Origin: Liolophura sinensis
Taxonomy: Eukaryota > Mollusca > Polyplacophora > Chitonida > Chitonidae
Reading direction: 5' to 3'
DNA: 64,000 nucleotides
Assembly (NCBI RefSeq): GCF_032854445.1
Contig: NC_088306.1
Coordinates: forward strand, 23,967,764 to 24,031,763
Below the pieces are notes generated by a model. It saw only the letters and a program-made list of their open reading frames with translations, had not been told where the DNA came from and did not search any database. Within the stretch, counting starts at the first letter, position 1. Each line of letters begins with the position of its first letter. Made by a program: the position numbers and the translations under genes. Positions 49,901 through 62,340 of the stretch are shown piece after piece.

Positions 49901-52900
49901 ATGATCCGATTAAGAGCATGCAATATGCTGCTATAGTCAACGGTGTCCAGTAATGAAAAAGCATCAAAAATACCGGATTACAAAAGAGTAGAATGACAAT
50001 CTCAAACAAATGCTTAAGACCAACTAAAATCTTCATCCAGTTAATACAATTCTAGCCCCGCTGGGCGAATTTATTTAACCATTATTTTATTAAATCATCA
50101 GAATTCCATACTGCAGAGTCCTAAAACAAGTGTGAGAGACTGAGGTGTTGAATCAATTATTCATTAGAGGCAGAGGATTGTGTAAACTAAAATTCTTCCA
50201 TAATATGGAATCTGCGGTGTAAGAGTATGGCTGTGATTCTTGGGACATTTGGGAAATGAGTACTCCTTCTCTGATCGACCTTCGGCGGAAACGTCTTGTT
50301 AAAAAGCCCTAGTCAAACAATTGATCATTCATAACGTCAGCTTTGCTTTTTTCCAGCCTGCATATATTTGCTGATCGATTGGCCTATGTGGAATAACCCG
50401 AGCACGTTGTCTTTAAGAGGAAATATTAATTTTGTGTTGCAGAACGGATAATTCCATAAGTTCAAGAGGTGCTATGGAAAATCCCGGCCAACCATTTCTT
50501 CACCTTTGCAATCTCCCTATCCATCTGGTTAGAAACAAAACCTCGCATAGCTAACCCGATATTGCGCGTTTTTATTCCATCCAAAATTCAGCCCATTCAT
50601 AAGTGATTAATGAGTTAAAACCATGCAAATTTAGTTCTAAAAATATGAGCATATTTTTATGAACGTAATTGCAGAAATGGAATGCGATTTGAAAAAGCTT
50701 TAATGTTAACCAGCGGCTTCTATCTGGGAACGAATTTTCGGGGTTATTATTTTTCCGTTTTTCGTTTTTTTTTCTTTTGTCTCTATTCATTAAATATTGA
50801 TTCGAGGTAATTGATGGAAAAGATTGGTCGTAATTAAAGTGCATGTGGAATGTTTGCTTGGGTTCAAAACCATATCATGTGCATATTTTAAACGGTTGGA
50901 GTATTACATTCGTGCCTAGGCAACGTCCTTCACACCGTTGTGGATGTAATCATCACATAACAGAAAAGAAATATTTTAAAAAATGCTAAGAGAAAAAAAG
51001 ACCACTACCGTGATAGTCTCTGGTCTCTGATAAGGTTGATAAGGCACTGTACTCGTGCCAGGTTCGTCCTGCTTGTTCTGGTCAAAGTGATTGGCTGAAG
51101 TAATATTGTGCAAGCAAACGAAGCTTTCTCCCTTCAAATGGCTACATGCTGTAGCCGCAAGGGGCGTAAGACTTTAAATATTGTGGTAGCCTACTGAGGG
51201 GTGAACCTACGGTATTTTGTGGCTGACATCCTGAAGTGTATGGCTAACACCGCTCAACCTGCTGCCACAAAGCAACGTGTGGTTGCTTTTCGGCACCGAC
51301 AGATTCTTAGTTGCACTGTACCCCACGCCTATTCACTGTGCGATACCGACACGGCATTGTCACGCAATACTGAGCATGCCTGGCAGGCATGGCTTTCTGT
51401 GTATAAGCCGTCTACCGGGTGACAGTATTCTGATGAGATCAAATATGGTATTCCCGCTAAAAAACACCATACCTCCAAAAATAATCGACACATTCGTCTT
51501 ATTTCATCACCACAAGAATTCAAATCTCATCCTGTCACTTTTGTCATCACACACAGTATTTTAACTCGCGACACGAACAATCTGTATTTGAAACTTGTGT
51601 TTTCAATGAATTTCCCAAATTTCCAAGCTCTTGTTATATGTGCCTGTCACGCATTAGTATCGATGAATACTATACCAAGTATTGTGGGTGATGTATGTTT
51701 TGAACAACTGATTCAGTATATTTCGCTCATTGGACTCCAACACTGTCAATGATACTTTGTTGATGAGTGTGTATGTTTGTGGGAAGAGGGATGGGGAAGG
51801 GGGCTTTCTACAGACGGCTTATTAATAGCCGATCATTCAGCAACGTATTAAGATAATTCCGCTGACAGGACCACGTACAAGCCCTCTGATGTCAGGCAAC
51901 GCTCAATCGCCATTTGGCTTACCTTGTTGTATGGAAATTCCACCAACAAAGCCTGTGTATTTCAGAGACATTTTTTTTTTCCACAATGGCGGCCGTAATC
52001 TCTGCCACATGCATGGATTTAACCATGTCTGTGTATGCATTGCTGGTTACAACCTAACAAATACAGCTAATTGATTGTGTTAGTAAGGCTAAAAGACAAA
52101 GGGTCTTAAGGTAAAATAGTTCGCGGAGTGCTGTTTGTTTCATTAGGTTACATGTTCATATTGGCTATTTCTGTTAAGCTTACATTCAGACGTTTTGTCC
52201 TAGGCAATACGTGATTGCGTAACATTCCAGAGCAAAATTATATCGAAACTTCATGGTATGAATATGTTATCATTTCAGTATTCGTGTTTAGATGAAATGA
52301 GACTAATGGAATAGTTTTTAACTATTTTTCTATATCCAATATATCTTTTCTTGTTAAAACTGATTTATTGGCCTTTAAAACGACGACGTTATGTATCATA
52401 GAGGCTCTATTGTGTGAAGGTTCTTTTTCGAAATATGCGTAATGCCTATTTTCGTGGACATAAATGTCTGCCTTATTCAGTTATTTTAGTTCCTTTTAGT
52501 AGCTTGGTTTATTAATAGAGGACCCAAATAACGGAAACCATCGCAGGTTGTCAGGTACAGTTACAGGTATCTTTAAACCAGACGTAACAACCACCTGATT
52601 CATTGCGGATTACACAGCAAAGCGATTCTTTACTTCAGCCAAGAGCCAGACATTTAAAAAGATTCCTGACGGTCCAAGAGGCTAAAATTTGGCCACATTT
52701 GTCCATGAAAACACTTTTAATCGTGTTTCCAGTTTAAATATTTGAGCCGTAAAAGCGTTTGTCAAATTTCGCGTTCAGTATGTAGCTTGAAATCCAGCCT
52801 CAAGTGACGTAATCTTTGGCCAACGGGTTCTGTTATGCGACTTTCTCTCATTTCTTGTACAAAACGTGCTTTTGTCAAGAAATGTCATGCTGATGGTAAA

Positions 52901-53903
52901 GTTAGCCCACTCTAGTATTGTTGTAACGCCAACATGTGACGCAAGACGATACCGGAATTGATATTTAGATATTATTTGAACAACTTTCAAGATTTTGTGC
53001 ATTACTGGTAGGACCGGATTATCACAACGCGCACGACCTCTTAGAGTTATATACTCTGGGTTGTTATGTATTATTTACCTGGGCGTAAAGTGACTATCGG
53101 TTCTTACACAGCAGGTTAGAAAGTGCTTGTTTGTACGCTGTTTCCGCCTTATTTATATTGCATGGGAATTACACAAGGGCTGGGGAAGCCTGGAGTTGAC
53201 GTTCCATTATACATGTAGACATCAACTGCATCGTCCCAAATGGGATTCTCTGTTTCGCCGTATATCTCAAAGTAATCCTGTGAAGCTAGACAATATTACC
53301 ACCTTTCAGGAGAGAACCCATTAAAAGGGACACAGGAAAAGTGTTCGTAATTAAACATCTTGACCCAGTGTCATCATGAAGGGCTGGACATCAAGGACGG
53401 ACTAATGGACGGAATAATTACACACGGCTACACGAAGCGCTGCCCAAATCAATTATTAAATTACATGTTTTGTTGTTTTTTTTATTTGTAATGGTGATTG
53501 CATTGAAGAAGCTGGCCTTTGAAAATTTCATGATGTGAATTTTATTGTTGAAGACGTGAATATTGCATTCGGAAATTTCGCTTCAAATTAAATTTGAACT
53601 CATGCATCACTACAATAATCTATGTCATCAAGCTAATAGTCTTTTCTGTTGTTTGATTTTCCGATAAAGTATGTACCAAATATTGAAATAAACCTCAGTT
53701 TTTTGCTCATTACTCCTCTTGGTTGCAATCAGTGCGATCATTTACCAGGTGTTTTCTTACAATACATTCTTAATCCCTGTGATTATCAATGTTCCCCTAA
53801 AACACAGTTGATTCCGGCCACAAATAGACATAAACGAATGAGTTTTCTTTTGGAATGAAAAAAGACCTTAGCCAATGGGAATTGGTTTGTATGCATACAT
53901 GAA

Positions 53904-54208
53904 TGCTTGGGGTTTAACGTCGTATTTGACATTTTTCATTCATGCGACGACGAGCAGTCATTAGGTGTGTGTACATGTATTGTGTCTTCTTGTGGCAGGG
54001 GGAGTCCATGATTGCCGCCACTAAAGTATCATGCCAAAGACACCAGACATGGCACACCATCCAGTCACATTACACCGGTACCGGTCTAACCAGCCCCGTT
54101 TCCTTGTCTTAACCTCTCAGTGCTGAGCGCCAAACGAGGCAGCAACGAATGCCTCTTCTAAAGTCTTTATGATGAGGCAGAGGCTTCAGCTATTAGACGA
54201 GCCACGTA
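53904..54208 (-). mobile_element. SINE, family of 62017, minus strand
   Basis: Plus strand starts GGGGTTTAACGTCG and includes GTGTCTTCTTGTGGCAG and CTAAAGTCTTTATGATG, the complement of the family's conserved blocks. In the presumed neuroligin intron. Confidence 0.7.
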
Positions 54209-54685
54209 TCACATCGATAAAAAAAAAATTTATCATATTGAATTATAATTGCCCTCATTCAACCGTACGAAAATTTGACGATTTTGATTGCCTTGTGTCA
54301 ACCTGCCCAGCGACATAGAACAATTAAGGAACGGGTGAATCCATTATTGCATAGTTTATTCCTACTAAATGGTCATACTATGTTATATTAAGGTACTCCA
54401 TGGGCAGTTACACTGTCAGTCCGGATGTGTTAAAATGTTATTACATCGATAGGAATTGAATTGACGTTATGAAATATTTCCCACCTGCATATCGTAAAAA
54501 ATGTCAACAAAGAGGTAAAAACACGTACCTAGTTAGCTAATGGTTATTTTGATGCCTAGCTGTGTTAGTATGTATGATCACATTTGTTGCAATACGTTAA
54601 ATAGTGAAAACCGAGCTTTTCACACAAGATAACATTGCCTTTTGTAATATATCTCACGCATTCATCACTGCACAAAAATGTGACT

Positions 54686-54942
54686 ATATATTTATTTATT
54701 TATTTTATTGGTGTTTTACGCCGTACTCAAGAATATTTCACTTATACGACGGCGGCCAGCATTATAGTGGGAGGAAACGGGCATAGCCTGGGAGAAACCC
54801 ACGACCACCCGCCTGTTGTTGACAGGCGTTTCCACGTACGGTCGTAAAGAAAGCCGGCATGAGCTGACAGCTCACATTGGTGGGAGGATCCTTGGCCATT
54901 GCTCTGTGCTGGCGTGCTAACCACCTCGGCAACGTAGGCCCC
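54686..54942 (-). mobile_element. tRNA-derived SINE, same family, near full length
   Basis: On the minus strand: head with GAGGTGGTTAGCACGC (A-box-like), a degenerate B-box region, the core with TTTCCTCCCACTATAATG, and the tail TATTCTTGAGTACGGCG followed by an A/T-rich ATAAATAAAT run. Very similar to the copy at 18924. It lies in the presumed neuroligin intron. Confidence 0.8.
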
Positions 54943-56224
54943 AACAATGTGATTGTGACTGTAGTTTGTAGCCATTGTTGCTTGAGTGCTGTTTTGCATG
55001 GAGACTTTAGGTCAGATTTGTAAGGGAGGCACATCTGGTGAAGAGCAGTGGTTTTGTATGTATTTTGTTCGGCTTTGTCCACCTAATTACCTGGACAACT
55101 TGTGTTTGCATGACGTTTAAAACCAGTCAGTTTAGATTTTTGCCAGGTACTTTGCAAAGCTGGGGGGTTAACCCCGCTTTCCCCACATATAAACCTAAAT
55201 ATCGCCATAAAAGTACTGATAAAATCTTCAGTACGGCGTTGAAAAACAATCAAGTAAATGGATAAATTGATAAACCCCAAACATATCGAACTGTATAATC
55301 AATCAATCACTCCACTGTTCTCTAGACACAGGACGTAGGACACTGCTTCAGCTGTTTGGGACAACATTTCAGCCATAAACCAGTTCTGTGTAGAAAATTG
55401 GATCTGTGCAAGAGGCGAAAGACTAATTCAGATCGCTGTCGATCTCCAGTGTGTAAGACAAAATCTTTCGGTCATCGCCTTCAGAGGGAAATGAAAACTT
55501 GGCCAACTTATTTGAGGACACATGCTTCAGAAACTCTTACCCAGATAGAATCACGCCTGTCTAGTGAAATCTGCTGCAGAATAAAACTTGACGTGGGATG
55601 ATTCCTTTAGGCTGTTGCGTACCCACGGGGCCTTATTCCTTCCTCCTAATTGGAAACAAATATAGATTTTGGTTTTGATTTTCCATGAAGTATAAATATT
55701 TATCATGCAATGTCTGATCCGTGGTACAGATAAAGTATCCTCTTCTGTTTAATCCATGCATTTACGATAATATTTACGTTGTACCGTTCAACTTCCTGAT
55801 GTACATCAAACAGGCATACAATGTTGCGTATCATTTCATTTAAAACACTTTGGTTTCCAAACTCATCTGAGAACATGCACAGGGAATCTCTGAAAAGAAA
55901 TAACGTCCTAAACTACATGATGATTACACTGTTTTCACGGCAACATGCAACATTGTCTGGCTTTAAACTGACCTTCGAGGTGCAGCTTGCATTCATGCCA
56001 AGGGCAACAGGTATTGACAACGAGATCACATTTTTGTGTCAACGTAAGAAAAATCGCCACATGGTTACCTTCTTGCTCTGATTGATTCCCCAGCGTTCAA
56101 CCAGTTGCTATCTAAGAGTCCGTCAAGTAAAAAAACAATTATATTATGACATAACATCAGACCAAGAGAGAGCACTGTGTGATGGTAAAGATCTTTGGGC
56201 ATTTCAAATTACAAAATAAACCAG
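54943..56224. other. Unassigned presumed intronic DNA
   Basis: A stand-alone SINE tail lies at ~55228-55264 (CAGTACGGCGTTGAAAAACA). Otherwise no gene or repeat recognised; open frames 55356-55601 + and 55821-56081 + lack domains. Confidence 0.45.
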
Positions 56225-56475
56225 TTTCTCTTTTTTAATATGAAACTCAATGCTTGGCGCTGAACATTGAGAGGTTAGAGCGCGGAAACAGGACAGTTTG
56301 GCCCGGCGTCAGTATATTGTTACTGGCTAAGGTTTCAGGTTTGGTGTCTTATGTACGATACTTTAGTAGTGACAGTATTTTGGCAGCCATGAACTCGCCC
56401 TGCCACAAGAAGACACAGAATATGTACACACAACTTACGACTCCTCGTCGTATGACTGAAAAAGTGATAAGCAAG
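56225..56475 (+). mobile_element. SINE, family of 62017, 5'-truncated
   Basis: Begins within the body (GAGAGGTTAGAGCGCGGAAA), then GCGTCAGTATATTG, CACAAGAAGACACAG and CTCCTCGTCGTATGACTGAA. It lacks the head. Confidence 0.7.
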
Positions 56476-56489
56476 TAGTAAAAACCGAA

Positions 56490-56607
56490 GCATACCTACA
56501 TACATACCTTCATGCATACATTACATACATACATGCATGCATACACACATACATACATATTTTTTCATTGTACTACAGCATAAAACACCAACCAAATAAA
56601 TAAATCT
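56490..56607 (+). repeat. CATA-rich microsatellite followed by a SINE 3' tail
   Basis: 56490-56562 is an imperfect ACATACAT repeat. 56566-56607 reads ACAGCATAAAACACCAACC then an ATAA run, a stand-alone tail of the MetaSINE-like family. Confidence 0.65.
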
Positions 56608-59600
56608 CTCATTGTACTGTATGCGAAAAAGCAATAACATAACATATTCCATATATGCCTTGAATGAATCACTTATATAGTCATTTGGCATATATGCTGG
56701 ATAACAGATACTTAATAATAGTTTAACAATTCAAGTAAACCTCAATACAGTTAATTATTATTTATTATAACTTGGGTAGCGATGAGAATTAGACGCTTTC
56801 GGTTAAGTTTCAATCACGGACACAAAGTGTACTATAACCCTCGACGTCTAGATGGTAATTACGTTGATTGTATTGACAAAGCCTTTAGCAATGGCATTAC
56901 AGGTTGGCAAAAGCCCGAGATGTCGACACTAAACTTAACCAGATCAGATAGTACCAATCGATTCTGTATCCAAGTTGGGTATTTTTGGCCGTAGTTCATG
57001 CCTTCATTCCATTCCCCCAACTGGTTAAGGCGAAGAATATTGTGTGGCGTCTTAATTATTGATGACAGCGCGGAGGAACAGGCACGATCGTCAGGGCTTG
57101 TCCGTAAGACAACGTTTTTCTAGACGTTGCAAAAGCCCACCCTCAATATGAATCGTGCTTTTATCGACATAATTAGACGATTAACAGCCACTGATATATC
57201 AAGCCAGAAAACCTTTTCATGTGGTCTAATGATTCCGCCAGTTTAATCACACGTGGAAATTTCATCAAAGGCCGTCGACATTTTCTTTTCTTTCCACTTT
57301 GCAGCACCTTTAATTATACCCAATTACAATACCAGCCTCATAGAAAATAACAAAAGTAACTAAGCCAATCTACGTGGCGCATCACACAGGTGAGCTTCAA
57401 TTATCATAGCTCTTTGATTAATCCCGAAGATGCGTTGACGCTATGACGTAGAGGTGGGGGAGGAGGAGTGGGGATGGATTGGCTTTTAGGGGAGTGGGAA
57501 TGGCGAAAGGGAATGGAGAGGGACAACGCATGGGTCCTGAGTATAACAACACTGAACTGAAGCCCCCACATCTTCCGCCAAACGTCACAGACGAGTCCGC
57601 TTTGCAGACTGACATTGATTTCCGCAAATTCCACCCGAGGGAAAAATAGAACACTCAAAATCTGCTTGATTCGACATTTGAGTGTTGAGAGAAGGCGGAC
57701 TAAGTCACCGTTTTGCGTCAGAACTTTGCCGGTTTTGGTGGGGTTTTTTTGGGGGGGTTTTCTAACGAGATACAATGATGTTCCTGTATGAAAACCAAAG
57801 GTGTGTTAGTGTCAACGAAAATTATGCTATAGAAGAAAAGCAATCAAGGTCTGCTGTCTCATCCACTTTGACGAGCTTTGGTTGTTAAGAAATTAAGGGG
57901 GTACTTTGTTAAAAATATAAATTAAAAACATGTCGAACTGTTTGTCGAGTCCAGAAGTTTACACACCTCTTTTGTTAACAGTTTACACACAGTATAAGCT
58001 TGAAGAGAATCGTCCACACAGGAAACATTTGTCGCTGAATTGTTTTTCGCTCGCAACTGGCAAATCAGTGATATCAGGCCGCGCGATTACGGAAGGTGGT
58101 GGTAGTGTGATATGGCTGTTGTTCGTCAAGCACTACAATCTGATGACAGAAATAAATGCAGATTAGACAAATGATAGCGAACACTAAAGTATCAAACAAA
58201 AGTGTACATGTAGAGAACGCATTGTTCAGATCGTCTTTTATGTTATGTAGGTAATTATATCAAAGCGTCTTTCACGTTACCTGTTTGGTGACTTGAAAAT
58301 GCAGGTCTGTTCAGGATTCGAATTTAGGAACAAGCTAAAATAGGATCAAATTCCTAGCGTCCCTCCCTTCAATTCATCTGGTGATGCCCGTATTAGCCGA
58401 GAGCCATTGATTTCAGGGTTTTACGGATATACCCGATGTCCGAATACGACTTATATGTATGACCACTGGTACCGTCTTAGACAGATTCCTCTCGTTCGCG
58501 TGTTGAGCTAACCGCCTGAGCAAGGACTTGTCATATTGATCAATCTCAAGAACAAATCTCAGGAAGCTGGATCCACACGGAGGTACCTTACTGATTGTAT
58601 TTAGCCGACGATACTGAGGAGGCCAGAAGGAGCAAACAGCATCTGTTTGCGGCTCTGTGTCTTCGATTTCAAGGTATCACCCACGTAATACGTTCGCGGA
58701 TTGGGAGATTAGACGTGGACGTTGTTGTGAGTGTCGGGATGGCCAGCTGATGTGTCGTTAAGGAGGGGGAGAGGAAATACGGAAGTTGATTAGCTGACCT
58801 TGAGCTGCGCAGTTTCACTAAGATAAGAAATATGCCATTACTCTGGTGATCTTGCGTTCTTGCGTAATAAGCAGAGTCGAACAGAACTGTTGCTGAAGCG
58901 TGATAAAGTGAGAATAATTTGTTTACTGGGGTAATATCGGTAAGGTTCATATAGAACGACGATATGGAGAAGTTGGTGACTTGCTTAATTAGTTGATTCA
59001 AAATAAAAAGTTTTAGGGGAAGACAAAGAAAACACAAGATATATACTTGGCATGGGGTGAAGAATTGTCCCTTAGCTCAAGGATCTCCACATACATCACT
59101 AAATTTGGCAATGTTCACAAGTCTGACCAGACGCATGTATCTCTTTCATGACAGCAACACCTCGACATTTGTACGCTTTCTCTTCTTGTCAGTTTATGAT
59201 CTGTAACCATACTGTAGCTTTGCAGATGTAAATGTTGAGATCCGCCAGGGCTGTATATACGTAGAACTCCATTAATCATTCGGCTCATTAGCCCCCACTC
59301 TTCCCGCTTCTCGTTTGCCCTACGTGAATCTAACTGCAAACGAATTATGTTATTAATGGTCCCGTGAAGAATTTACCTTTCAGAGTTTATGCATTCATAA
59401 CGATGATTGTATTTATAATGCAGCGGTCCGCAGTGTTTGCCCGTCTATCTGTCTGTAGCTCTGATACATCCATCGTGATGCATTTACAGTATTATTGTAG
59501 GCGAAATACAGATGCTAATATCCCATTCTTCCTGGCCTTTCTGTTTCTGATCGATGGCATCCGTTCGTCATGTTTGCATAACCACAAAATTCCACCTGCC

Positions 59601-59954
59601 CTTTGCACAAAGGGACATTTATCATATGTACTGTATACCCATCAGTGAACGGGAGAGCTAGACGATTCATGAACGCAGAAGGTGGAGTACAGGTAAAACA
59701 CCAAACAGGCGTAAAGCGAGGCAGCCTGGTAGTCAGGATTTGTAGGACTAGTCTTCAAATGGTTTGCCTGATGCTTAGTGCTTGTTTTGCAACAGTGGTC
59801 ATTGCAAAGCTATTGTTGTTATTGTTGTTGTTGTTGTTGTCATATCTTTCCAACTCTTTAAACTAAGAAGGAGTCTGAGCCTATTCTGTCACATGAAGGT
59901 AAACAGTTCGTGTAGCACTGCTATCTTTAACACCACCGGCACATGTTCAGACAT
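56608..59954. other. Unassigned presumed intronic DNA
   Basis: About 3.3 kb, nothing recognised. Minus-strand frames of 123 codons (57404-57775) and 122 codons (58669-59037) show no domain; the first is proline-rich from a C-rich run. A GTT run is at ~59812-59838. Confidence 0.45.
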
Positions 59955-60110
59955 TTTTATTGATTTATTTGATTGGTGTTTTACGTTGTAGTCAAGAATA
60001 TAGCATATACGACGGCGTTATTGTGGAAGGAACCCAGACAGAGCCCGAGGGAACCCACGACCATCCGCAGGTTGTTGGCAGGCTGGACTAGATCTCACAG
60101 CTCACACGTT
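59955..60110 (-). mobile_element. SINE fragment, same family
   Basis: 3' tail and core only: the plus strand reads TTTGATTGGTGTTTTACG, then GAACCCAGACAGAGCCCGAG and CCACGACCATCCGCAGGTTG. The tRNA head is lost or unrecognisable. Confidence 0.7.
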
Positions 60111-60362
60111 CTGACGAGCCGCATCGATCAGTCAAACAGTCAGCAACACGAGAAATGCGTCAGTCATGTATTAAAAACGACATGTGACAATACTCAAACA
60201 AACAGTGACATCGTATATTCAGTGACACCGTATATATAGTAACATCGGCCAGCCATGTTGATAGTGATATGTCATACTATTACGCCAAGCATTCAGTGAC
60301 ACACCATATTGGTCAGTCATGGTAGTAGTGGCATCATATATGTAAGTCAAACAGTAACTCCG

Positions 60363-60654
60363 TCCCCTAAAGCCCAGTTGGTAGAGCGTCTTCTTCGGAT
60401 CCGCTTCAGGTTCAATCCTGGCTCAAGTCACACAGACAAGAATGCCAGCAGTAACTTCTTCATGAAGGGACGCAACGTAGTGGAACGTATCTGGACTTGA
60501 TACTCGGGAGGGGCGCCTTACTTACCTTCGCTAAGGCGTCTCACCAGCAGCACTAGATAAAAGAGCGGTGCAAAAAGGAGGCGCTCAAAGGATTCCTTCG
60601 TAGTCATATGAATGAAAAATAAAGTACGACGTTAAACTCACTCACTCACTCAAA
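60363..60654 (+). mobile_element. Second tRNA-derived SINE family, full length
   Basis: A-box-like CCCAGTTGGTAGAGCG at ~60373 and a good B box GGTTCAATCC at 60409-60418, followed by a ~220-bp body and the tail ACGACGTTAAACTCACTCAC ending in a CTCA repeat. Spacing between boxes suits a Pol III promoter. Related sequence at 32815-32936. Confidence 0.8.
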
Positions 60655-62016
60655 CAGAAAGATGCTTGTGAAATTTGTCAGTCATGTCGATTATGACATT
60701 GCATATTAGGCAGTGATATACCATACTGATCAAACAATTACAGAGTACACTACCTGTTTAAGTGTATAATGATTTGGCATGTTAATCAGTCGAGCCGGCT
60801 GACCAATGTGGTTTCTCCAGTGGTTAATGAAATAGAAAACCATCTAGAAATTGTCCTAAATCGGACAACCCATGAACAGTTGTTTGTGTGATGACATTTT
60901 TCAATCTAGACAGCCACGTCATACATTGTTTTCTTGACCTTCTTCGTTACACAATGTAATCACAAACGCAAGTTGCTCTTGCTGATAAAAATCGTTCCTC
61001 GAAGATTCATAAGTCAGTGTTCAACGGAAAGCCATTAAAGGATCTTACGCAATCTTCTGCTTGATAAATCTAGACCCTTCTGGCAATAAATCAATTGACG
61101 TTTTAACTGTTTACTTGACAAAACTTGTACCGTGTATTATCAATGCGCTGTTTATCACTGTAACAGTGAAACAGTTCTGTTGGTTCTTTTTCTTCCCACA
61201 AAAGCCTGTGAAGTATAATGGCGCCTCAGACAGGCCACACAGTATGTCATGTTAAGTTGTAAAAATGCAACGAAGCCTGTGTTAATTTACTGATGGGAGA
61301 ACAGTGTTTCAGTTAAGGCCTTACCCAAGAGCCTCGCCCCTAGGAAATAAAAAGTCATCGTATGAAATACGATAGGTTGTTAAACCTGGCCGACATGCAC
61401 TCGGCTATATACACAAACGCGTGTAAAGGACCACAACCGTATACATATACATGTCCATGTAAAGCCCACTACCCTTCGTCAGTGAATGCCCATTTTGCCC
61501 GTTAAATGCAGACTACGCAAGCACCTAACATTGATAACACACTTTGAAAGCCATGTTCTGGCAGTACCGGATTTAGTGGTGACAATTTCTAAGCAATACC
61601 ACCATTTCTGCAGTGTGCAGTGTTGGTTTTAAAGGAGGAGAAAATTTAAATATCGATCAAATACCACTGAAAAGAGTATGTACTTCCTCGTAGGTGCAAT
61701 TCCCGATCGCTTGACGATAGGGAAACCGGAATGTTGGACGTAGGTTCCGAGTTTTCACGAACAAACCGGCAGTTTTAACGCTTCTCACAGGGTGAGAGGC
61801 AACACACACCCAGCATAAATTACAGGGTGTTAAAGATGGAGGACTCGATGGACTCAGTTATTCATGCCAGCTTTGCCGTTTTTAGGCTGTACGTGTATGG
61901 CGACTAAAAATGGCCAAATTATGCAGCAGGCACCACCAGATAGAAAACAAAATCGGCTCTTTTGAGCCTATGGTGTTATTTTTAAAAATTTTCTTCTCCT
62001 TTAAAAGTTTTCCTTC
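60655..62016. other. Unassigned presumed intronic DNA
   Basis: Between two SINEs. No gene, exon or repeat recognised. Confidence 0.45.
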
Positions 62017-62340
62017 GGTGGCTAAATGGTTAGAGCTTCCGCCTCGAAGTCGAGAGAGCCGGAACTACCAAAGACTTTAAAAATAGTTCTTCTTGCTGCC
62101 TCGCTTAGCAATCACCATTTAGAGGCTAGGGCAAGAAAACAGGGGTGTTTTGTTAGGTGTCAGTATAATGTCTCTGGGTTGCGCGTCATGTGTGGTGTCT
62201 TTGACATGACGCTTCAGTGTCGGCAGCACTTTAGAGACATGACCTCGCCCTGTCACAAGAAGACACAGATCTAATGACTCCTCGTCGTCATATGGCTGAA
62301 AAATTGTTAAGCACGACGTTAAACCCCAATCATTCATTGA
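62017..62340 (+). mobile_element. tRNA-derived SINE, fourth type, near full length
   Basis: Starts GGTGGCTAAATGGTTAGAGC (A-box-like); the B-box region is degenerate. The body contains CAAAGACTTTAAAAATAG, a block with GTCAGTATAATGTCTCTGGG and CACAAGAAGACACAG. The tail reads GTTAAGCACGACGTTAAACC. Other copies: 21655-21951, 56225-56475, and 53904-54208 on the minus strand. Confidence 0.75.

Larger units (their letters stand above)
45133..53903 (+). other. Presumed neuroligin intron 1, first part
   Basis: About 8.8 kb with no recognisable exon. I looked for the next neuroligin blocks (the HGG/HGES region, the LNYRLG block, the oxyanion and nucleophile-elbow region) among the open frames and found none. 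It holds an AT microsatellite (45382-45436), a GC-richer island (48100-48620), a small tandem repeat (49501-49900) and one SINE tail-like piece near 49370-49407. The short open frames (for example 45967-46242 +, 46329-46631 -, 47070-47348 -) match nothing I know. That it is intronic is inferred from the upstream donor. Confidence 0.6.

Noticed and set aside
57404-57775. Proline-rich 123-codon minus-strand frame
   Set aside because: Driven by a C-rich low-complexity run; an overlapping frame is equally open.
60363-60430. Possible tRNA gene with A and B boxes
   Set aside because: It is the head of a SINE: a long body and CTCA tail follow and no cloverleaf with a sensible anticodon arm is apparent.
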